A DNA stretch of 64,000 nucleotides. Source: Nitrospirota bacterium. GTDB lineage: Bacteria > Nitrospirota > Nitrospiria > 2-01-FULL-66-17. Below, piece after piece: positions 1 through 12,648 of the stretch. Numbering within the stretch: position 1 is the first letter of the stretch; each line of letters starts with the position of its first letter. The stretch lies in contig JBFLXB010000001.1 in NCBI GenBank assembly GCA_040757335.1, positions 310,001 to 374,000 on the forward strand, read 5' to 3'. The notes under the pieces were generated by a model, which saw nothing but the letters and a program-made list of their open reading frames with translations, was not told the DNA's origin and did not search any database. A program made the translations under genes and the position numbers.

Positions 1-102
1 GCGAGCGTCGCATTGCTGTGGGCCGCAGGCAACACCACGGCCGGGGGTTTTCCCTGGGTAGATGACCCGTCCCGCGGATTAGGTCATTCTCGCGAAAAAC
101 TA

Positions 103-711
103 ATGGATCGCGTTGTAAGGATCATCCCGGTCGCAGGCCTCGCGGCCCTTCTGGTGCTGGGTGCGCAGACCCTTGCAATGGAGTCCCCTCCGTCGCAGCC
201 GGCCAGCAAGGCCTACAAGGTCTCGGTATTCGACAAGCCGCGTCAGGACCCGAGCCGCAAGCAGGTGGCCGAGGGTTTGTTCGTTTTCGCAGAACGGCGG
301 GTCGCGTTCGAGGAAGTCCCAGAAACGCTCCGGGAAGAGTTCATGTCTCGATACCGCGAGATCTTTTTTTCGACCGAGGTCGACCCGAACGGGTGTTTCG
401 CGCTCCGCCACCTCGGCAGCGAGCACGGCTCCGTTGCGGTATTGGCGCCGTACGGATTGGTCGGCTGGCAACACAGCGCGCCGGACGTGATGACGGGGCG
501 CCTGTTTCAGTCGCCGGACAGCCTGTATGATCTGACGCTGACGATGAAGGACGATCGGTTCGAAGGCACCGGCAACGGCAATCTCGGGTTCCGGAGCGGA
601 GCCACCTTGGTCGAGCATTTTTACGGCGAGCGCGTGCCCATGGGGCGCTTGGCCGACTGTTTTCAGGAAGCGTCGGAGATACGACAGGCGGGGAAAGAGT
701 CGCCCAAGTAA
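103..711 (+). CDS. secreted protein of unknown function
   Basis: The ATG at 103 is preferred over an upstream in-frame start because it begins a typical signal peptide: a short basic start (MDRVVR) followed by a hydrophobic stretch (AGLAALLVLGAQTLA) and a small-residue cleavage region. The mature part of about 175 residues has no motif that I recognise. It contains two cysteines (in NGCFAL and ADCFQE) that could form a disulfide in the periplasm. The next gene begins 10 bases downstream on the same strand, so the two may be co-transcribed. Function is not assignable from sequence. Confidence 0.6.
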   Translation: MDRVVRIIPVAGLAALLVLGAQTLAMESPPSQPASKAYKVSVFDKPRQDPSRKQVAEGLFVFAERRVAFEEVPETLREEFMSRYREIFFSTEVDPNGCFALRHLGSEHGSVAVLAPYGLVGWQHSAPDVMTGRLFQSPDSLYDLTLTMKDDRFEGTGNGNLGFRSGATLVEHFYGERVPMGRLADCFQEASEIRQAGKESPK

Positions 712-720
712 CCGATCGCC

Positions 721-1663
721 GTGCGCGCGCAGTTTCCCAAAGAACAGACCGAGGAAGGCGAGTTCAAGCGGCAACCCGACGCGTTTCGCGGCTGGGTCAC
801 GGCCGACGGGTCGTCCGGTTACCCCGCGGCCAGCGGTCGGTATCACCTGTACGTGTCGTGGGCGTGTCCCTGGGCGCATCGGACGATCATCGTACGCAAG
901 CTCAAACGGCTCGACGGGGTCATCGGCATCACGGCCGTGGACCCGATCCGCGACGAACGCGGTTGGGCCTTCGGCACCGGCCCGGGAGGATCGGTTGATC
1001 CCGTCAACGGGTTCCGGTTCCTCAGCGAAGCCTATACCGCCACGGATCCGAGTTACAGCGGGCGCGTCACGGTGCCGGTCTTGTGGGACACGGTGACGAA
1101 TAGGATCGTCAGCAACTCCGACGACGACCTCATGCGCATGTTCAACTCCGCCTTCAATCGCTTCACCGACAGCACGCTCGACCTGTACCCCGAAGACCTT
1201 CGCGAAGAGATCGACCGGCTCAACGCGTTCGTCTACGAACACGTGAACGACGGGGTGTACCAAGCCGGGTTCGCCACCTCGCAGCGCGCGTACGAGCGGG
1301 CGGTGGCCCGGTTGTTCGACGCCCTCGACGGCCTGGAGGCCCGCCTGTCCACCCGGCGCTATCTGTTCGGCTCGCGCATCGTGGAGTCCGACTGGCGGCT
1401 CTTCGTGACCCTCATCCGCTTCGACGTCGTGTACCACGGTCACTTCAAGTGCAACATTCGGCGCATCGTGGATTATCTGAATCTCTTCGGCTACCTCAGG
1501 GATCTCTACCAACACGAGGGGATCGCGGACACGGTCAACTTCGATCACATCAAGCGTCATTACTACGTGACACACGACGACATCAACCCCACCCGAATCG
1601 TGCCGGTCGGCCCGGTCCCAGGACCTGGCGTCGCCACACGGGCGCGAGCACCTAGCCAGCTAG
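721..1663 (+). CDS. glutathionyl-hydroquinone reductase (Xi-class GST), frameshifted near its C-terminus
   Basis: The protein matches the ECM4/YqjG family, which reduces glutathionyl-hydroquinones. It has the N-terminal thioredoxin-fold motif SWACPWAHR with the catalytic Cys near residue 49, then an all-alpha GST domain, and the family-typical ending HYYVTHDDINPTRIVPVGP. The open frame continues without homology to 1920. In the +1 frame, from about 1619 to a TAG at 1661-1663, the DNA encodes QDLASPHGREHLAS, which is the expected family C-terminus. A one-base indel between about 1608 and 1621, in a C/G-rich run, therefore separates the end from the body. The corrected length of about 313 residues fits the family. 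The start is the GTG at 721. The break may be a sequencing error, or a real change adding about 90 unrelated residues. Confidence 0.8.
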
Positions 1664-1922
1664 CTCCTCGATCCCATCGTCATCGGTCTGTTCTTGCGTA
1701 TTTTGGGTTCTCGGGAATACTTGTCCCGATGTCGCTCGCGGTGACGTCCCGAACACTTGAGGACCCACCGACCCGCGATCACGGTTCCCGTAGAATCAAG
1801 CTGCCCCGTGAAGGTGAATACCGGATTGAGCGATCGACTGTTCACGGTGAACGCGCTGAAAGCAGGGACGTTGCTGTGATGGCCTGGAACACCGGGCGGT
1901 GCCCGGGGTCACCGTCGTGACG

Positions 1923-2198
1923 TTACTCTGTTGACCAGTTCAGTCGTAGGGTTTTGAGGAATTGGTCGTCGAACGGGCTCGCCGAAGCGGAGAGCGGCGG
2001 GCCTTCGAGCTGCGGAGGGTCCTCTTTCCTGCGTAATATCCGCGTGAAGAGGGCAAAGAGCAGATCCACCTGGTAGCCCTCTTCTTCGATGTCTTTGAGG
2101 GCGTCCTTGACGTCGTTGGAGTCGGTGAGCGCGGCGTTGACGCATTGTGACAACTCCCGGACGAGTTTTTTGATCTTCTCCTTTTCCTCCGGGCTCAT
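1923..2198 (-). CDS. small conserved-looking hypothetical protein
   Basis: This 91-residue acidic, helical protein starts at the second of two tandem ATGs (2201 or 2198). A GGAGGA Shine-Dalgarno lies 7 bases before the second ATG and 4 before the first, which favours 2198. The N-terminal half is rich in Lys and Glu (MSPEEKEKIKKLVREL). The C-terminal part carries a short Ser/Pro-rich segment. No domain is recognised. It is transcribed away from the lepA promoter, so the roughly 80-base gap between them holds divergent signals. Confidence 0.55.
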   Translation of the reverse strand: MSPEEKEKIKKLVRELSQCVNAALTDSNDVKDALKDIEEEGYQVDLLFALFTRILRRKEDPPQLEGPPLSASASPFDDQFLKTLRLNWSTE

Positions 2199-2277
2199 CA
2201 CTTCCTCCGTGGCCTGAGGTCCAGCTTATCCCACGCATGGACGTTGTCAAGACGCCCCGCGCAAGCCGTTAAATTTT

Positions 2278-2306
2278 TTGACAACGGTCCGTGGAGTTCC
2301 TATAAT
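2278..2306 (+). promoter_or_regulatory. sigma-70 promoter of the lepA operon
   Basis: TTGACA at 2278-2283 is followed by exactly 17 bases and TATAAT at 2301-2306, a full consensus match in both hexamers. Transcription should start near 2313, leaving about 28 bases of leader before the lepA start at 2341. The TTG inside the -35 box also opens the lepA frame, but it lies upstream of the transcript start and cannot be the initiation codon of this mRNA. Confidence 0.85.
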
Positions 2307-2340
2307 TCGGTGTTTTTTTGGCGGCCTGCGCGGAGCCCCG

Positions 2341-4137
2341 TTGCTTGAAACAACTCGAAATTTCTCGATTATCGCCCACATCGATCACGGCAAATCGACC
2401 CTCGCGGATCGCATCCTTGAGGAAACCGGTGCGCTCACCGCAAGGGAACTCCGCGATCAGGTTCTGGACGACATGGACCTGGAGCGGGAACGTGGCATCA
2501 CGATCAAGGCGCACGCGGTCCGGTTACGCTATCAGGCCAAGAACGGTTGCACGTACTCGTTCAATCTGATCGACACCCCAGGGCACGTCGATTTCACCTA
2601 CGAGGTCTCCCGCAGCCTTGCGGCGTGCGAGGGGGCCTTATTGGTTGTGGACGCCACTCAAGGCGTCGAAGCCCAAACCATTGCCAATGCCCAACTCGCG
2701 ATGGCCAATCACTTGACCATCGTTCCGGTCATCAACAAGATCGATCTGGCGAGCGCCGACGTGGACGCGGTCAAGCGCGAACTCGAAGACGTGTTGGCCA
2801 TCGACGCCTCCGAAGCGATCCTCGCGAGCGCCAAGGAAGGCCTGGGGATCAGGGAAATCCTGGAGGCCATCGTCCACCGGATTCCGCCGCCGCGCGGCGA
2901 CCGCGAGGCGCCGCTCAAGGCGTTGATCGTCGACTCCTGGTTCGACAACTACCAGGGTGCGATCATCCTGGCGCGCGTGGTTGACGGCCGCGTGCGAGCC
3001 GGCAGCAAGATCCTGCTGATGTCGAACGACAAGACGTTTCTGGTCGATTCGGTCGGCGTGTTCACCCCCAAACGCGTGCCCACGGAGGAACTCGCCGCGG
3101 GCGACGTCGGGTACATCGTGGCCGGAATCAAGAACGTGGCCGACACCAAGATCGGCGACACGGTGACCGAAGCCGCGCGGCCCACGGCCGCGCCGTGCCC
3201 CGGATACACCGAGGTAAAACCGATGGTGTTTTGCGGCCTCTACAGCGTGGACAGCGCGGATTTCGAGGCGCTGCGCGACGCGCTGGAGAAGCTGCGGCTC
3301 AATGACTCGTCGTTCACGTTCGAACCGGAGACCTCGTTGGCGCTGGGGTTCGGATTTCGCTGCGGATTCCTCGGTTTGCTGCACATGGAGATCGTCCGCG
3401 AACGGTTGGAGCGCGAGTATCACCTGGCCCTGATCAGCACCGCGCCGACCGTGGTGTACCGCGTCACCACGCTGAAGGGCGAGATCCTCCACATCGAGAA
3501 CCCCGCAAAATTGCCGGACGTGCAGAAGATCGCCACGTTCGAGGAGCCCATGATCCGGGCGACCATCATCACGCCGGAGGAGTATCTGGGCGCCCTGTTG
3601 CGACTCTGCGAGGAGCGGCGCGGCACGCAAATCGACCTGAAGTACCTGGACGTCAAGCGGTTGATGCTGACCTATCGTCTTCCGCTCAACGAAGTAATCC
3701 TGGACTTCTATGATCGACTCAAGTCGATCAGCCGCGGGTACGCGTCGTTCGACTACGAGGTGGTCGGATACGAAGCGAGCGACCTCATCAAGCTCGATAT
3801 TCTCCTGAACGGGGAGACGGTGGACGCGTTGTCTTGCATCGCGCACCGAAGCAAGGCTCAAACCCGGGGACGACAATTGGTCGAGAAAATGCGAGAATTG
3901 ATCCCGCGCCAGATGTTCGAGATCGCGATTCAGGCCGCCATCGGCAGTCGCGTGATCGCGCGGGAGACGGTCGGTGCACTCAAGAAGAACGTCACGGCCA
4001 AGTGTTACGGCGGCGACATCACCCGCAAACGGAAGCTATGGGAGAAACAAAAAGAAGGCAAGAAACGCATGAAGCAGGTGGGACGGGTGGAGATCCCGCA
4101 GGAAGCGTTCCTCGCGCTCTTGAAAGTGACCGACTGA
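2341..4137 (+). CDS. lepA: elongation factor 4 (ribosome back-translocating GTPase LepA)
   Basis: EF4 is a translational GTPase that acts on stalled or mistranslocated ribosomes. The P-loop is AHIDHGKST near residues 12-20, and the G3 (DTPGH) and G4 (NKID) motifs follow. The C-terminal part has the LepA-specific basic domain with [23 protein letters not shown]. The TTG at 2341 gives 598 residues, the normal family size, starting [22 protein letters not shown] lies 6 bases upstream, whereas the longer frame begins inside the promoter. It is the first gene of the envelope operon, and lepB starts 9 bases after its stop. Confidence 0.95.
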   Translation: MLETTRNFSIIAHIDHGKSTLADRILEETGALTARELRDQVLDDMDLERERGITIKAHAVRLRYQAKNGCTYSFNLIDTPGHVDFTYEVSRSLAACEGALLVVDATQGVEAQTIANAQLAMANHLTIVPVINKIDLASADVDAVKRELEDVLAIDASEAILASAKEGLGIREILEAIVHRIPPPRGDREAPLKALIVDSWFDNYQGAIILARVVDGRVRAGSKILLMSNDKTFLVDSVGVFTPKRVPTEELAAGDVGYIVAGIKNVADTKIGDTVTEAARPTAAPCPGYTEVKPMVFCGLYSVDSADFEALRDALEKLRLNDSSFTFEPETSLALGFGFRCGFLGLLHMEIVRERLEREYHLALISTAPTVVYRVTTLKGEILHIENPAKLPDVQKIATFEEPMIRATIITPEEYLGALLRLCEERRGTQIDLKYLDVKRLMLTYRLPLNEVILDFYDRLKSISRGYASFDYEVVGYEASDLIKLDILLNGETVDALSCIAHRSKAQTRGRQLVEKMRELIPRQMFEIAIQAAIGSRVIARETVGALKKNVTAKCYGGDITRKRKLWEKQKEGKKRMKQVGRVEIPQEAFLALLKVTD

Positions 4138-4145
4138 TCCCCCAG

Positions 4146-4751
4146 ATGGGGGTGAAGAGAAAGTCCACCGCGCGCGAGTACGCCGAGGCGTTCGCCCTGG
4201 CGATTCTCCTGGCCTTGACGGTCCGCACCTTCGTGGTGCAGGCGTTCAAGATCCCATCCGGATCCATGATCCCCACGCTCTCGATCGGCGACCACATCCT
4301 GGTCAACAAGTTCGTGTACGGGATCAAGATGCCGTTTACGGACTGGGTGGTGGTCCCGATATCCCGACCCCAGCGGGGGGATGTAATCGTGTTCAAGTAT
4401 CCCGAAGACGAGAGTAAGGATTTCATCAAACGCGTGGTGGGTGTGCCCGGCGACGTGGTGGAAGTCCGCGACAAGACCGTGTACCTCAACGGCGCGTTGG
4501 CCGACACGTCCCATACCCAGCACACCGATCCCAGCGTGCATCAGGACCGGCGGGACAACTTCGGTCCGGTGACGGTTCCGCCCGGTGCCTACTTTGTCAT
4601 GGGCGACAACCGGGATCAGAGTTTGGACAGCCGGTTCTGGGGGTTTGTGAAGGAACACAAAATTCGCGGCAAAGCGTTCCTCATCTACTGGTCGTGGGAC
4701 GGCGCGGATTCGTGGGTGCGGTGGTCGCGGATCGGGCGGGTGATTCATTAG
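4146..4751 (+). CDS. lepB: signal peptidase I
   Basis: This membrane-anchored serine protease removes signal peptides from exported proteins. One N-terminal transmembrane helix (residues about 13-35) precedes the catalytic serine in PSGSM (Ser40), and the general-base lysine is in FIKRVVGVPGD (about Lys95). The later box GDNRDQSLDSR is also present. The 201-residue length is compact for a Gram-negative enzyme and implies a single anchor. The start is the ATG at 4146, just after the lepA stop. The lepA-lepB pairing is a widespread arrangement. Confidence 0.93.
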   Translation: MGVKRKSTAREYAEAFALAILLALTVRTFVVQAFKIPSGSMIPTLSIGDHILVNKFVYGIKMPFTDWVVVPISRPQRGDVIVFKYPEDESKDFIKRVVGVPGDVVEVRDKTVYLNGALADTSHTQHTDPSVHQDRRDNFGPVTVPPGAYFVMGDNRDQSLDSRFWGFVKEHKIRGKAFLIYWSWDGADSWVRWSRIGRVIH

Positions 4752-4781
4752 CCGAAGTGTGGTACGCTCCGGCGGTCGGTT

Positions 4782-5782
4782 ATGAACACGGACAGCACGC
4801 ATCTTCGTGAGTGGGCGGCCGGGTTGTCCCGCGCGCGGGTCGTGGTTCTGGGCGACCTGATGCTCGACCGCTTTATCTGGGGGCGGGTCTCCCGGGTCTC
4901 CCCGGAGGCCCCGGTCCCGGTCGTGGAGGTGACCTCCGAGTCGGTGCTCCTGGGCGGCGCCGGCAACGTCTTCCTGAATCTCCTCTCCTTGGGGGCCTCG
5001 GTGTCGCTGTGCGGCGTGGTCGGAGACGACGACGCCGGAACCGCGCTGATCGATCTGCTGCGGAGCCGGGGAGGAACGCTGGACGGCGTGATTGCCGAAA
5101 GCGGGCGGCCCACCACGCAAAAAACGCGAGTCATCGCGCACCAACAACAGGTCGTCCGCGTGGATCGCGAGCAGCGTGACGCCCTCGGCGCCAAAACCCG
5201 CGCGGCGTTGGTCGAGGCCGTGGAAGCGCGGATGGACGGCGCCAACTGCTTGGTCGTCTCCGACTACGCCAAAGGCGTGGTGTCGTCCGAGGTGATGGAC
5301 CGCGTCCGACGCGCCGCCGCGGCGCGGGGCGTTGAAATTCTCGTGGATCCCAAGGTCTCCAATATGTCGTATTTTGCCGGCGTGCACGTGGTCACCCCCA
5401 ATCACCTCGAAGCGTCACAGGCCAGTGGCGTGGAGATCGTCGATGCCGAGAGCCTGTCCCGGGCGGGCCGCGCGCTGCTGGATCGTTTGCGGGTGGCGGC
5501 CGTGCTCATCACGCGGGGCGAACAGGGGATGTCGCTCTTCGAACGCGACGGAGGCGTCACGCACATCCCCACCGTCGCCAAACAGGTGTTCGACGTCACC
5601 GGCGCCGGCGATACCGTGATCGCCACCCTGGCTGCGGCGCGGTCGGTTGGCGCCCCGCTGGCCGAAGCAGCGCGGCTTGCCAACTGCGCGGCGGGGTACG
5701 TGGTGGGCGTCGTGGGCACCGCCGCCGTGACCCCGTCCGCGCTTCAGCGGCAACTCGATGCGTATCTCGCGGAGACCGCGCG

Positions 5783-5786
<4 letters not shown>
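4782..5786 (+). CDS. rfaE1: D-glycero-beta-D-manno-heptose-7-phosphate kinase
   Basis: This is a ribokinase-fold (PfkB) kinase of the ADP-heptose pathway that feeds the LPS inner core. The N-terminal GDLMLDRFIWGRVSRVSPEAP signature resembles the kinase half of HldE, and the C-terminal PfkB signature DVTGAGDTVIATLA holds the catalytic Asp. At 334 residues it carries only the kinase domain, so the adenylyltransferase half must be encoded elsewhere. Its last codons overlap the GTG start of kdsB by 4 bases. The placement among KDO genes supports the heptose assignment over other sugar kinases. Confidence 0.88.
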
Positions 5787-9019
<3,233 letters not shown>

Positions 9020-9020
<1 letters not shown>

Positions 9021-9982
9021 TGATCCTCGCCAGGGGCCGGCAGGTTCTCGAAATCGAAGCCAAGGCGATCCTGTCCCTGATGGACCGCCTCGATGAGCGC
9101 TTCGAGCGGGCCGTCCGCGTTCTGCACGACTGCCGCGGCCGGATCATCGTGACCGGCATGGGCAAATCAGGCCTCATCGGCCGCAAGATCGCGGCGACGC
9201 TCGCCAGTATCGGTGCGCCGTCCGCGTTCCTGCACCCCGCCGAAGGAATCCATGGGGACCTGGGAATGCTCTCGCGCGGCGACGCGGTCGTGGCCCTGTC
9301 CAACAGCGGCGAGACCGACGAACTGCTGGCCATCATCCCCGCGATCAAACGACTGGATCTGCCCTTGATCGGTCTGACCGGCAACGCGCGTTCGTCGCTG
9401 GCCAAAGCGAGCGACGTGGTGTTGGACGTGAGCGTGGCCGAGGAAGCCTGTCCGCTCGCCCTCGCGCCCACGTCGAGTACGACCGCCGCGTTGGCGCTCG
9501 GCGACGCCCTGGCCATGGCGCTGCTCGAACACCGCGGGGTCCGGCCGGAGGACTTTGCCCGATACCATCCAGGCGGCGCCCTGGGCCGGCGCCTGCTGCT
9601 GACGGTCGAGCAACTGATGCACCGGGACGAGCACGTCCCGAAAGTCGGTCCGGGGACGTTGTTGCGGGACGTGATCTACGAGATCAGCTCCAAAAAGCTC
9701 GGAATGACCACGGTGGTGGACCCCTCCGGCCGCTTGCTCGGGGTGGTCACCGACGGAGACCTGCGCCGGGTCCTGGAGCAGGGAGGGGACAATCTCCTCG
9801 CGCGAACCGCGAGCACGGTGATGACGGCTCGCCCCAAAACGATTCTCGCGTCGGCCCTGGCTGCGGAGGGGTTGGCGCAGATGGAACGATTCGCGATCAC
9901 CGCTCTCGTGGTGGCAGACGCCGATGGCCGGGTGGAAGGCGTCGTCCACCTGCACGACCTCCTCAAGGCCGGCATCGCCTGA
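9020..9982 (+). CDS. kdsD: arabinose-5-phosphate isomerase
   Basis: KdsD converts ribulose 5-phosphate to arabinose 5-phosphate, the KdsA substrate. An N-terminal SIS domain has GMGKSGLIGRKIAATLAS and the ALSNSGETDEL sugar-phosphate loop. It is followed by two CBS repeats (LLRDVIYEISSKKLGMTTVV and TVMTARPKTI). The 320-residue size is typical. The ATG at 9020 overlaps the kdsA TGA, and a GTG at 9017 is directly in frame before it as an alternative start. The order kdsA-kdsD-kdsC gives the whole branch from ribulose 5-phosphate to KDO in one transcript. Confidence 0.93.
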
Positions 9983-9993
9983 GCCGGGCCGAG

Positions 9994-10512
9994 ATGGCTG
10001 CCGCTCCGTCGGGCCGGATCATCGCCAGAGCCAAGGGCGTGGCGTTTCTGCTCCTGGATGTCGACGGGGTACTCACCGATGGGCTCGTCACCTTCACCAG
10101 CGAAGGACACGAAGTGAAGTCGTTTCACATCCATGACGGCCACGGGATCAAACAACTCGTCCGCGCGGGCGTCGACGTCGGAATTCTGAGCGGTCGGCAT
10201 TCGCCGATCGTCGAGCGTCGCGCGACGGAGCTCGGGATCCTCGAGGTTCACCAAGGAGCGGAGGATAAACTCAAGGTCTACGAAAAGTTGCTCGCGCGTC
10301 GGCGGTTGCGCGATCAGGACGTCGCGTACATCGGAGACGACGTTCCGGATCTCCACATCATGAAACGGGTCGGGTTTGCCGTGGCGGTCCGCAACGGACA
10401 CGACGCGGTCAAGCGATCGGCCCACTACACCACCAGCCGGCGAGGCGGGGACGGGGCGGTGCGCGAAGTGTGCGATCTCCTCCTCCGCGCCAAGGGGATT
10501 CGCGCCCCATGA
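9994..10512 (+). CDS. kdsC: 3-deoxy-manno-octulosonate-8-phosphatase
   Basis: This small HAD-superfamily phosphatase releases KDO from KDO 8-phosphate. The HAD motif I is LDVDGVLTDG (nucleophile Asp22, acid/base Asp24), motif II is ILSGR, the lysine is in EDKLKVYEKL, and motif IV is YIGDDVPDL. It has no cap domain, and the 172-residue length is that of the tetrameric C0-type family. It begins 11 bases after kdsD, and its last bases overlap the start of the acyltransferase gene (ATGA). Confidence 0.93.
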   Translation: MAAAPSGRIIARAKGVAFLLLDVDGVLTDGLVTFTSEGHEVKSFHIHDGHGIKQLVRAGVDVGILSGRHSPIVERRATELGILEVHQGAEDKLKVYEKLLARRRLRDQDVAYIGDDVPDLHIMKRVGFAVAVRNGHDAVKRSAHYTTSRRGGDGAVREVCDLLLRAKGIRAP

Positions 10513-11468
10513 CCATGCGGCAACGCGTTCTTCGGCGAAGCATCGTCTGGGGCGTGGCGGCGGCTGGCATGATCGCGGCGTTGATTCCGTGGCGGCTCGG
10601 CGTCGCCGTTGGGACGAGACTCGGTGCCTGGGCGTGGCGGATGCTCCCATCCGCGCGCCGCCTGGCGATGGAGAACTTGACCGCGGCGTTTCCGCACTTG
10701 ACCGAGCGAGACCGTGCCGCCATCGGTCGGGCCGCCATGATCAACCTCGGCCGTTCGGCCATGGAGATGCTGATGTTGTTCAGGCGTCGGCGGACCCGGA
10801 TCGAAGAGTGGTGCGCGATCGAGGACGAATCCCGGCTTCGCGACGCGCTCGCCGGCGGGCGGGGCGTGGTGTTCGTCACCGGCCACACCGGAAATTGGGA
10901 ACTGCTGGCCGCACTGGTCGCCCGGCGGGGTTATCCCGCCACCGTGGTGGCGACGCCGGTCTACGACCCTCGGCTGGACGATCTGCTGATCGCAGCCCGG
11001 GCCGCGCAGGGGGTGGAAACCATCGCCCGCGGCAGCGCTTCAGCCGCCCGTCAACTATTGTCCGCCCTGCGGCGCAACGCCTTCTTGGGCATGTTGATCG
11101 ACCAGGATACTGACGTGGATGGGGCGTTCGTCCCGTTTTTCGGCCGGCCGGCCTACACACCGACCGGAGCCGCTGCGCTGGCGCTCCGAACCGGCGCCGC
11201 GGTCGTGTGCGGATTTCTGGTGCGGGAGGGTGCGGTCCGTCATCGGCTGGTGGTGGAGGGCCCGATCGCCTTAATTCGAACCGGCGACCACGAACGCGAC
11301 GTGGTGGAAAACACCGCGTTGTTTACCAGCCTCATCGAACGACACATTCGTTCTTTTCCCGACCAGTGGGTGTGGTTCCATCGCCGCTGGAAGCGGCGGC
11401 CCGCAGCAGTGCCCCCGAACGAAGCCACCGCACCAAATTCGCACACCGCATGGGCCAGTTCGGCATGA
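10509..11468 (+). CDS. lysophospholipid acyltransferase family protein, LpxL/HtrB-like lipid A acyltransferase
   Basis: The protein belongs to the LpxL/LpxM family, which adds a secondary acyl chain to KDO-lipid A at the inner membrane. An N-terminal hydrophobic helix (residues about 10-30) is followed by the catalytic HX4E motif HTGNWE (His126, Glu131). Later family segments include GMLIDQDTDVDGAFVPFFGRPA and the C-terminal PDQWVWFHRRWKRRP. The start at 10509 overlaps the kdsC stop. Its place directly after the KDO genes supports a KDO-dependent late acyltransferase. Specificity for chain or position cannot be read. Confidence 0.87.
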   Translation: MTMRQRVLRRSIVWGVAAAGMIAALIPWRLGVAVGTRLGAWAWRMLPSARRLAMENLTAAFPHLTERDRAAIGRAAMINLGRSAMEMLMLFRRRRTRIEEWCAIEDESRLRDALAGGRGVVFVTGHTGNWELLAALVARRGYPATVVATPVYDPRLDDLLIAARAAQGVETIARGSASAARQLLSALRRNAFLGMLIDQDTDVDGAFVPFFGRPAYTPTGAAALALRTGAAVVCGFLVREGAVRHRLVVEGPIALIRTGDHERDVVENTALFTSLIERHIRSFPDQWVWFHRRWKRRPAAVPPNEATAPNSHTAWASSA

Positions 11469-12034
11469 GCCGCCGGGAACCAGCGCTCAACCTGCCCAAT
11501 GCATTGACGCTGTCTCGTCTCTGCCTGATCCCCGTGTTCGTGGCCCTGGCGGCGCTGGAAGATACGCCCACCATCGCCGCGGTGACGGCGGCGGTCTTTG
11601 GCCTGGCCTCGCTGACGGACTGGTTGGACGGATACATGGCCCGTCGAAGACAACAAATCACGGACCTCGGCAAGCTCCTCGATCCGGTTGCGGACAAGTT
11701 ACTCGTGTTGGCGGCTCTGGTTGTCTTGGTGGAAGCCGGCCGTGCGCCGGGGTGGCTCGTGATTCTCTTGCTTGCCCGCGAGTTCGCCGTCACCGCGCTG
11801 CGGGCGGTCGCGGCTATGGGCGGGCAGGTGATCCCTGCGGAGCGCCTCGGCAAATTGAAGATGGGCGCTCAAACGGCGGCCATTCTCGTCCTCATCCTCG
11901 AACCAGCGCTTCCCGCCTGGAGTCATCCGGTGGGGCTCGCGCTCCTGATCGCGGCCACGATACTGGCCCTCCTGTCCGCCAGCCAATACGCCCTCGCGTA
12001 CAGCCGGTCGTTCCGTCCCGAAACCGCCAGGTGA
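11465..12034 (+). CDS. pgsA: CDP-diacylglycerol-glycerol-3-phosphate 3-phosphatidyltransferase
   Basis: PgsA makes phosphatidylglycerol phosphate in the inner membrane. The CDP-alcohol phosphatidyltransferase signature is complete: DWLDGYMAR, then GKLLDPVAD (residues about 52-77) with all four aspartates. Several hydrophobic helices flank it. The ATG at 11465 overlaps the upstream stop and gives 189 residues, the usual length. It is coupled to plsY by a GTGA overlap, so two phospholipid synthesis steps follow the lipid A steps in the same operon. Confidence 0.92.
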   Translation: MSRREPALNLPNALTLSRLCLIPVFVALAALEDTPTIAAVTAAVFGLASLTDWLDGYMARRRQQITDLGKLLDPVADKLLVLAALVVLVEAGRAPGWLVILLLAREFAVTALRAVAAMGGQVIPAERLGKLKMGAQTAAILVLILEPALPAWSHPVGLALLIAATILALLSASQYALAYSRSFRPETAR

Positions 12035-12648
12035 CCGCGCAGTCGCCGCTCGTGGCCGGCTTGGCGATTACGCTGATCGCGTATATCATTGGCACGATTC
12101 CCTTCGGCGTGCTCGTCGCTCGATGGGTCGGAGCCGCGGATCCACGGACGAGGGGAAGCGGGAACATCGGGTGCACGAACGTTCTGAGGGTCGCTGGAAG
12201 GGGCGCCGCGGCCGCCACCTTGGTTCTGGACGCAGGCAAAGGACTCATTGCGGTCTGGACGGCCGAGTTTTGGATACCGGACCACACGACACCGTGGACA
12301 CAAGTCGCAGGAATCGCCGTTGTGCTCGGCCACACCTTCCCGGTCTGGACGCGTTTTCGGGGAGGCAAAGGGGTGGCCACCGGGATCGGTGCCCTGGGGG
12401 GCCTGTCACCGCTGCTCGCGCTCGGGGCGGGTGTGGTGTGGGGGACGGTGCTGGCCTGGTCTCGTTACGTGTCGCTCGCCAGCGTGGTGGCGGCGCTGGT
12501 CTTGCCGATCGCGGCCACCCTGCTCCGGGTCCCGAACGTCAAGACCTTCTCGTTTATCGTAGCGGCGGTGGTGGTGATCCGGCATCGCGACAACATCCTC
12601 CGGTTGGCGCAAGGGACCGAGTCCAGACTGGACGGCCGCGCACTCTGA
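12031..12648 (+). CDS. plsY: acyl-phosphate glycerol-3-phosphate acyltransferase
   Basis: PlsY transfers an acyl group from acyl-phosphate to glycerol 3-phosphate at the inner membrane. The three conserved cytoplasmic loops are present: the first with DPRTRGSGNIGCTNVLR, the second with GHTFPVWTRFRGGKGVATG, and the third near VIRHRDNILRL. Multiple membrane segments lie between them. The start is the GTG at 12031 overlapping the pgsA stop. The length of 205 residues is normal. PlsX is not in this window. Confidence 0.92.
   Translation: MTAQSPLVAGLAITLIAYIIGTIPFGVLVARWVGAADPRTRGSGNIGCTNVLRVAGRGAAAATLVLDAGKGLIAVWTAEFWIPDHTTPWTQVAGIAVVLGHTFPVWTRFRGGKGVATGIGALGGLSPLLALGAGVVWGTVLAWSRYVSLASVVAALVLPIAATLLRVPNVKTFSFIVAAVVVIRHRDNILRLAQGTESRLDGRAL

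Noticed and set aside
100-1575. Long minus-strand open frame opposite the first two genes
   Set aside because: Its frame is the shadow of two real plus-strand genes, it has no family features, and GC-rich third positions create long antisense frames throughout this window.
2278-2340. Earlier in-frame TTG as the lepA start
   Set aside because: It lies within the promoter and would not be transcribed. The LepA family begins at the later TTG.
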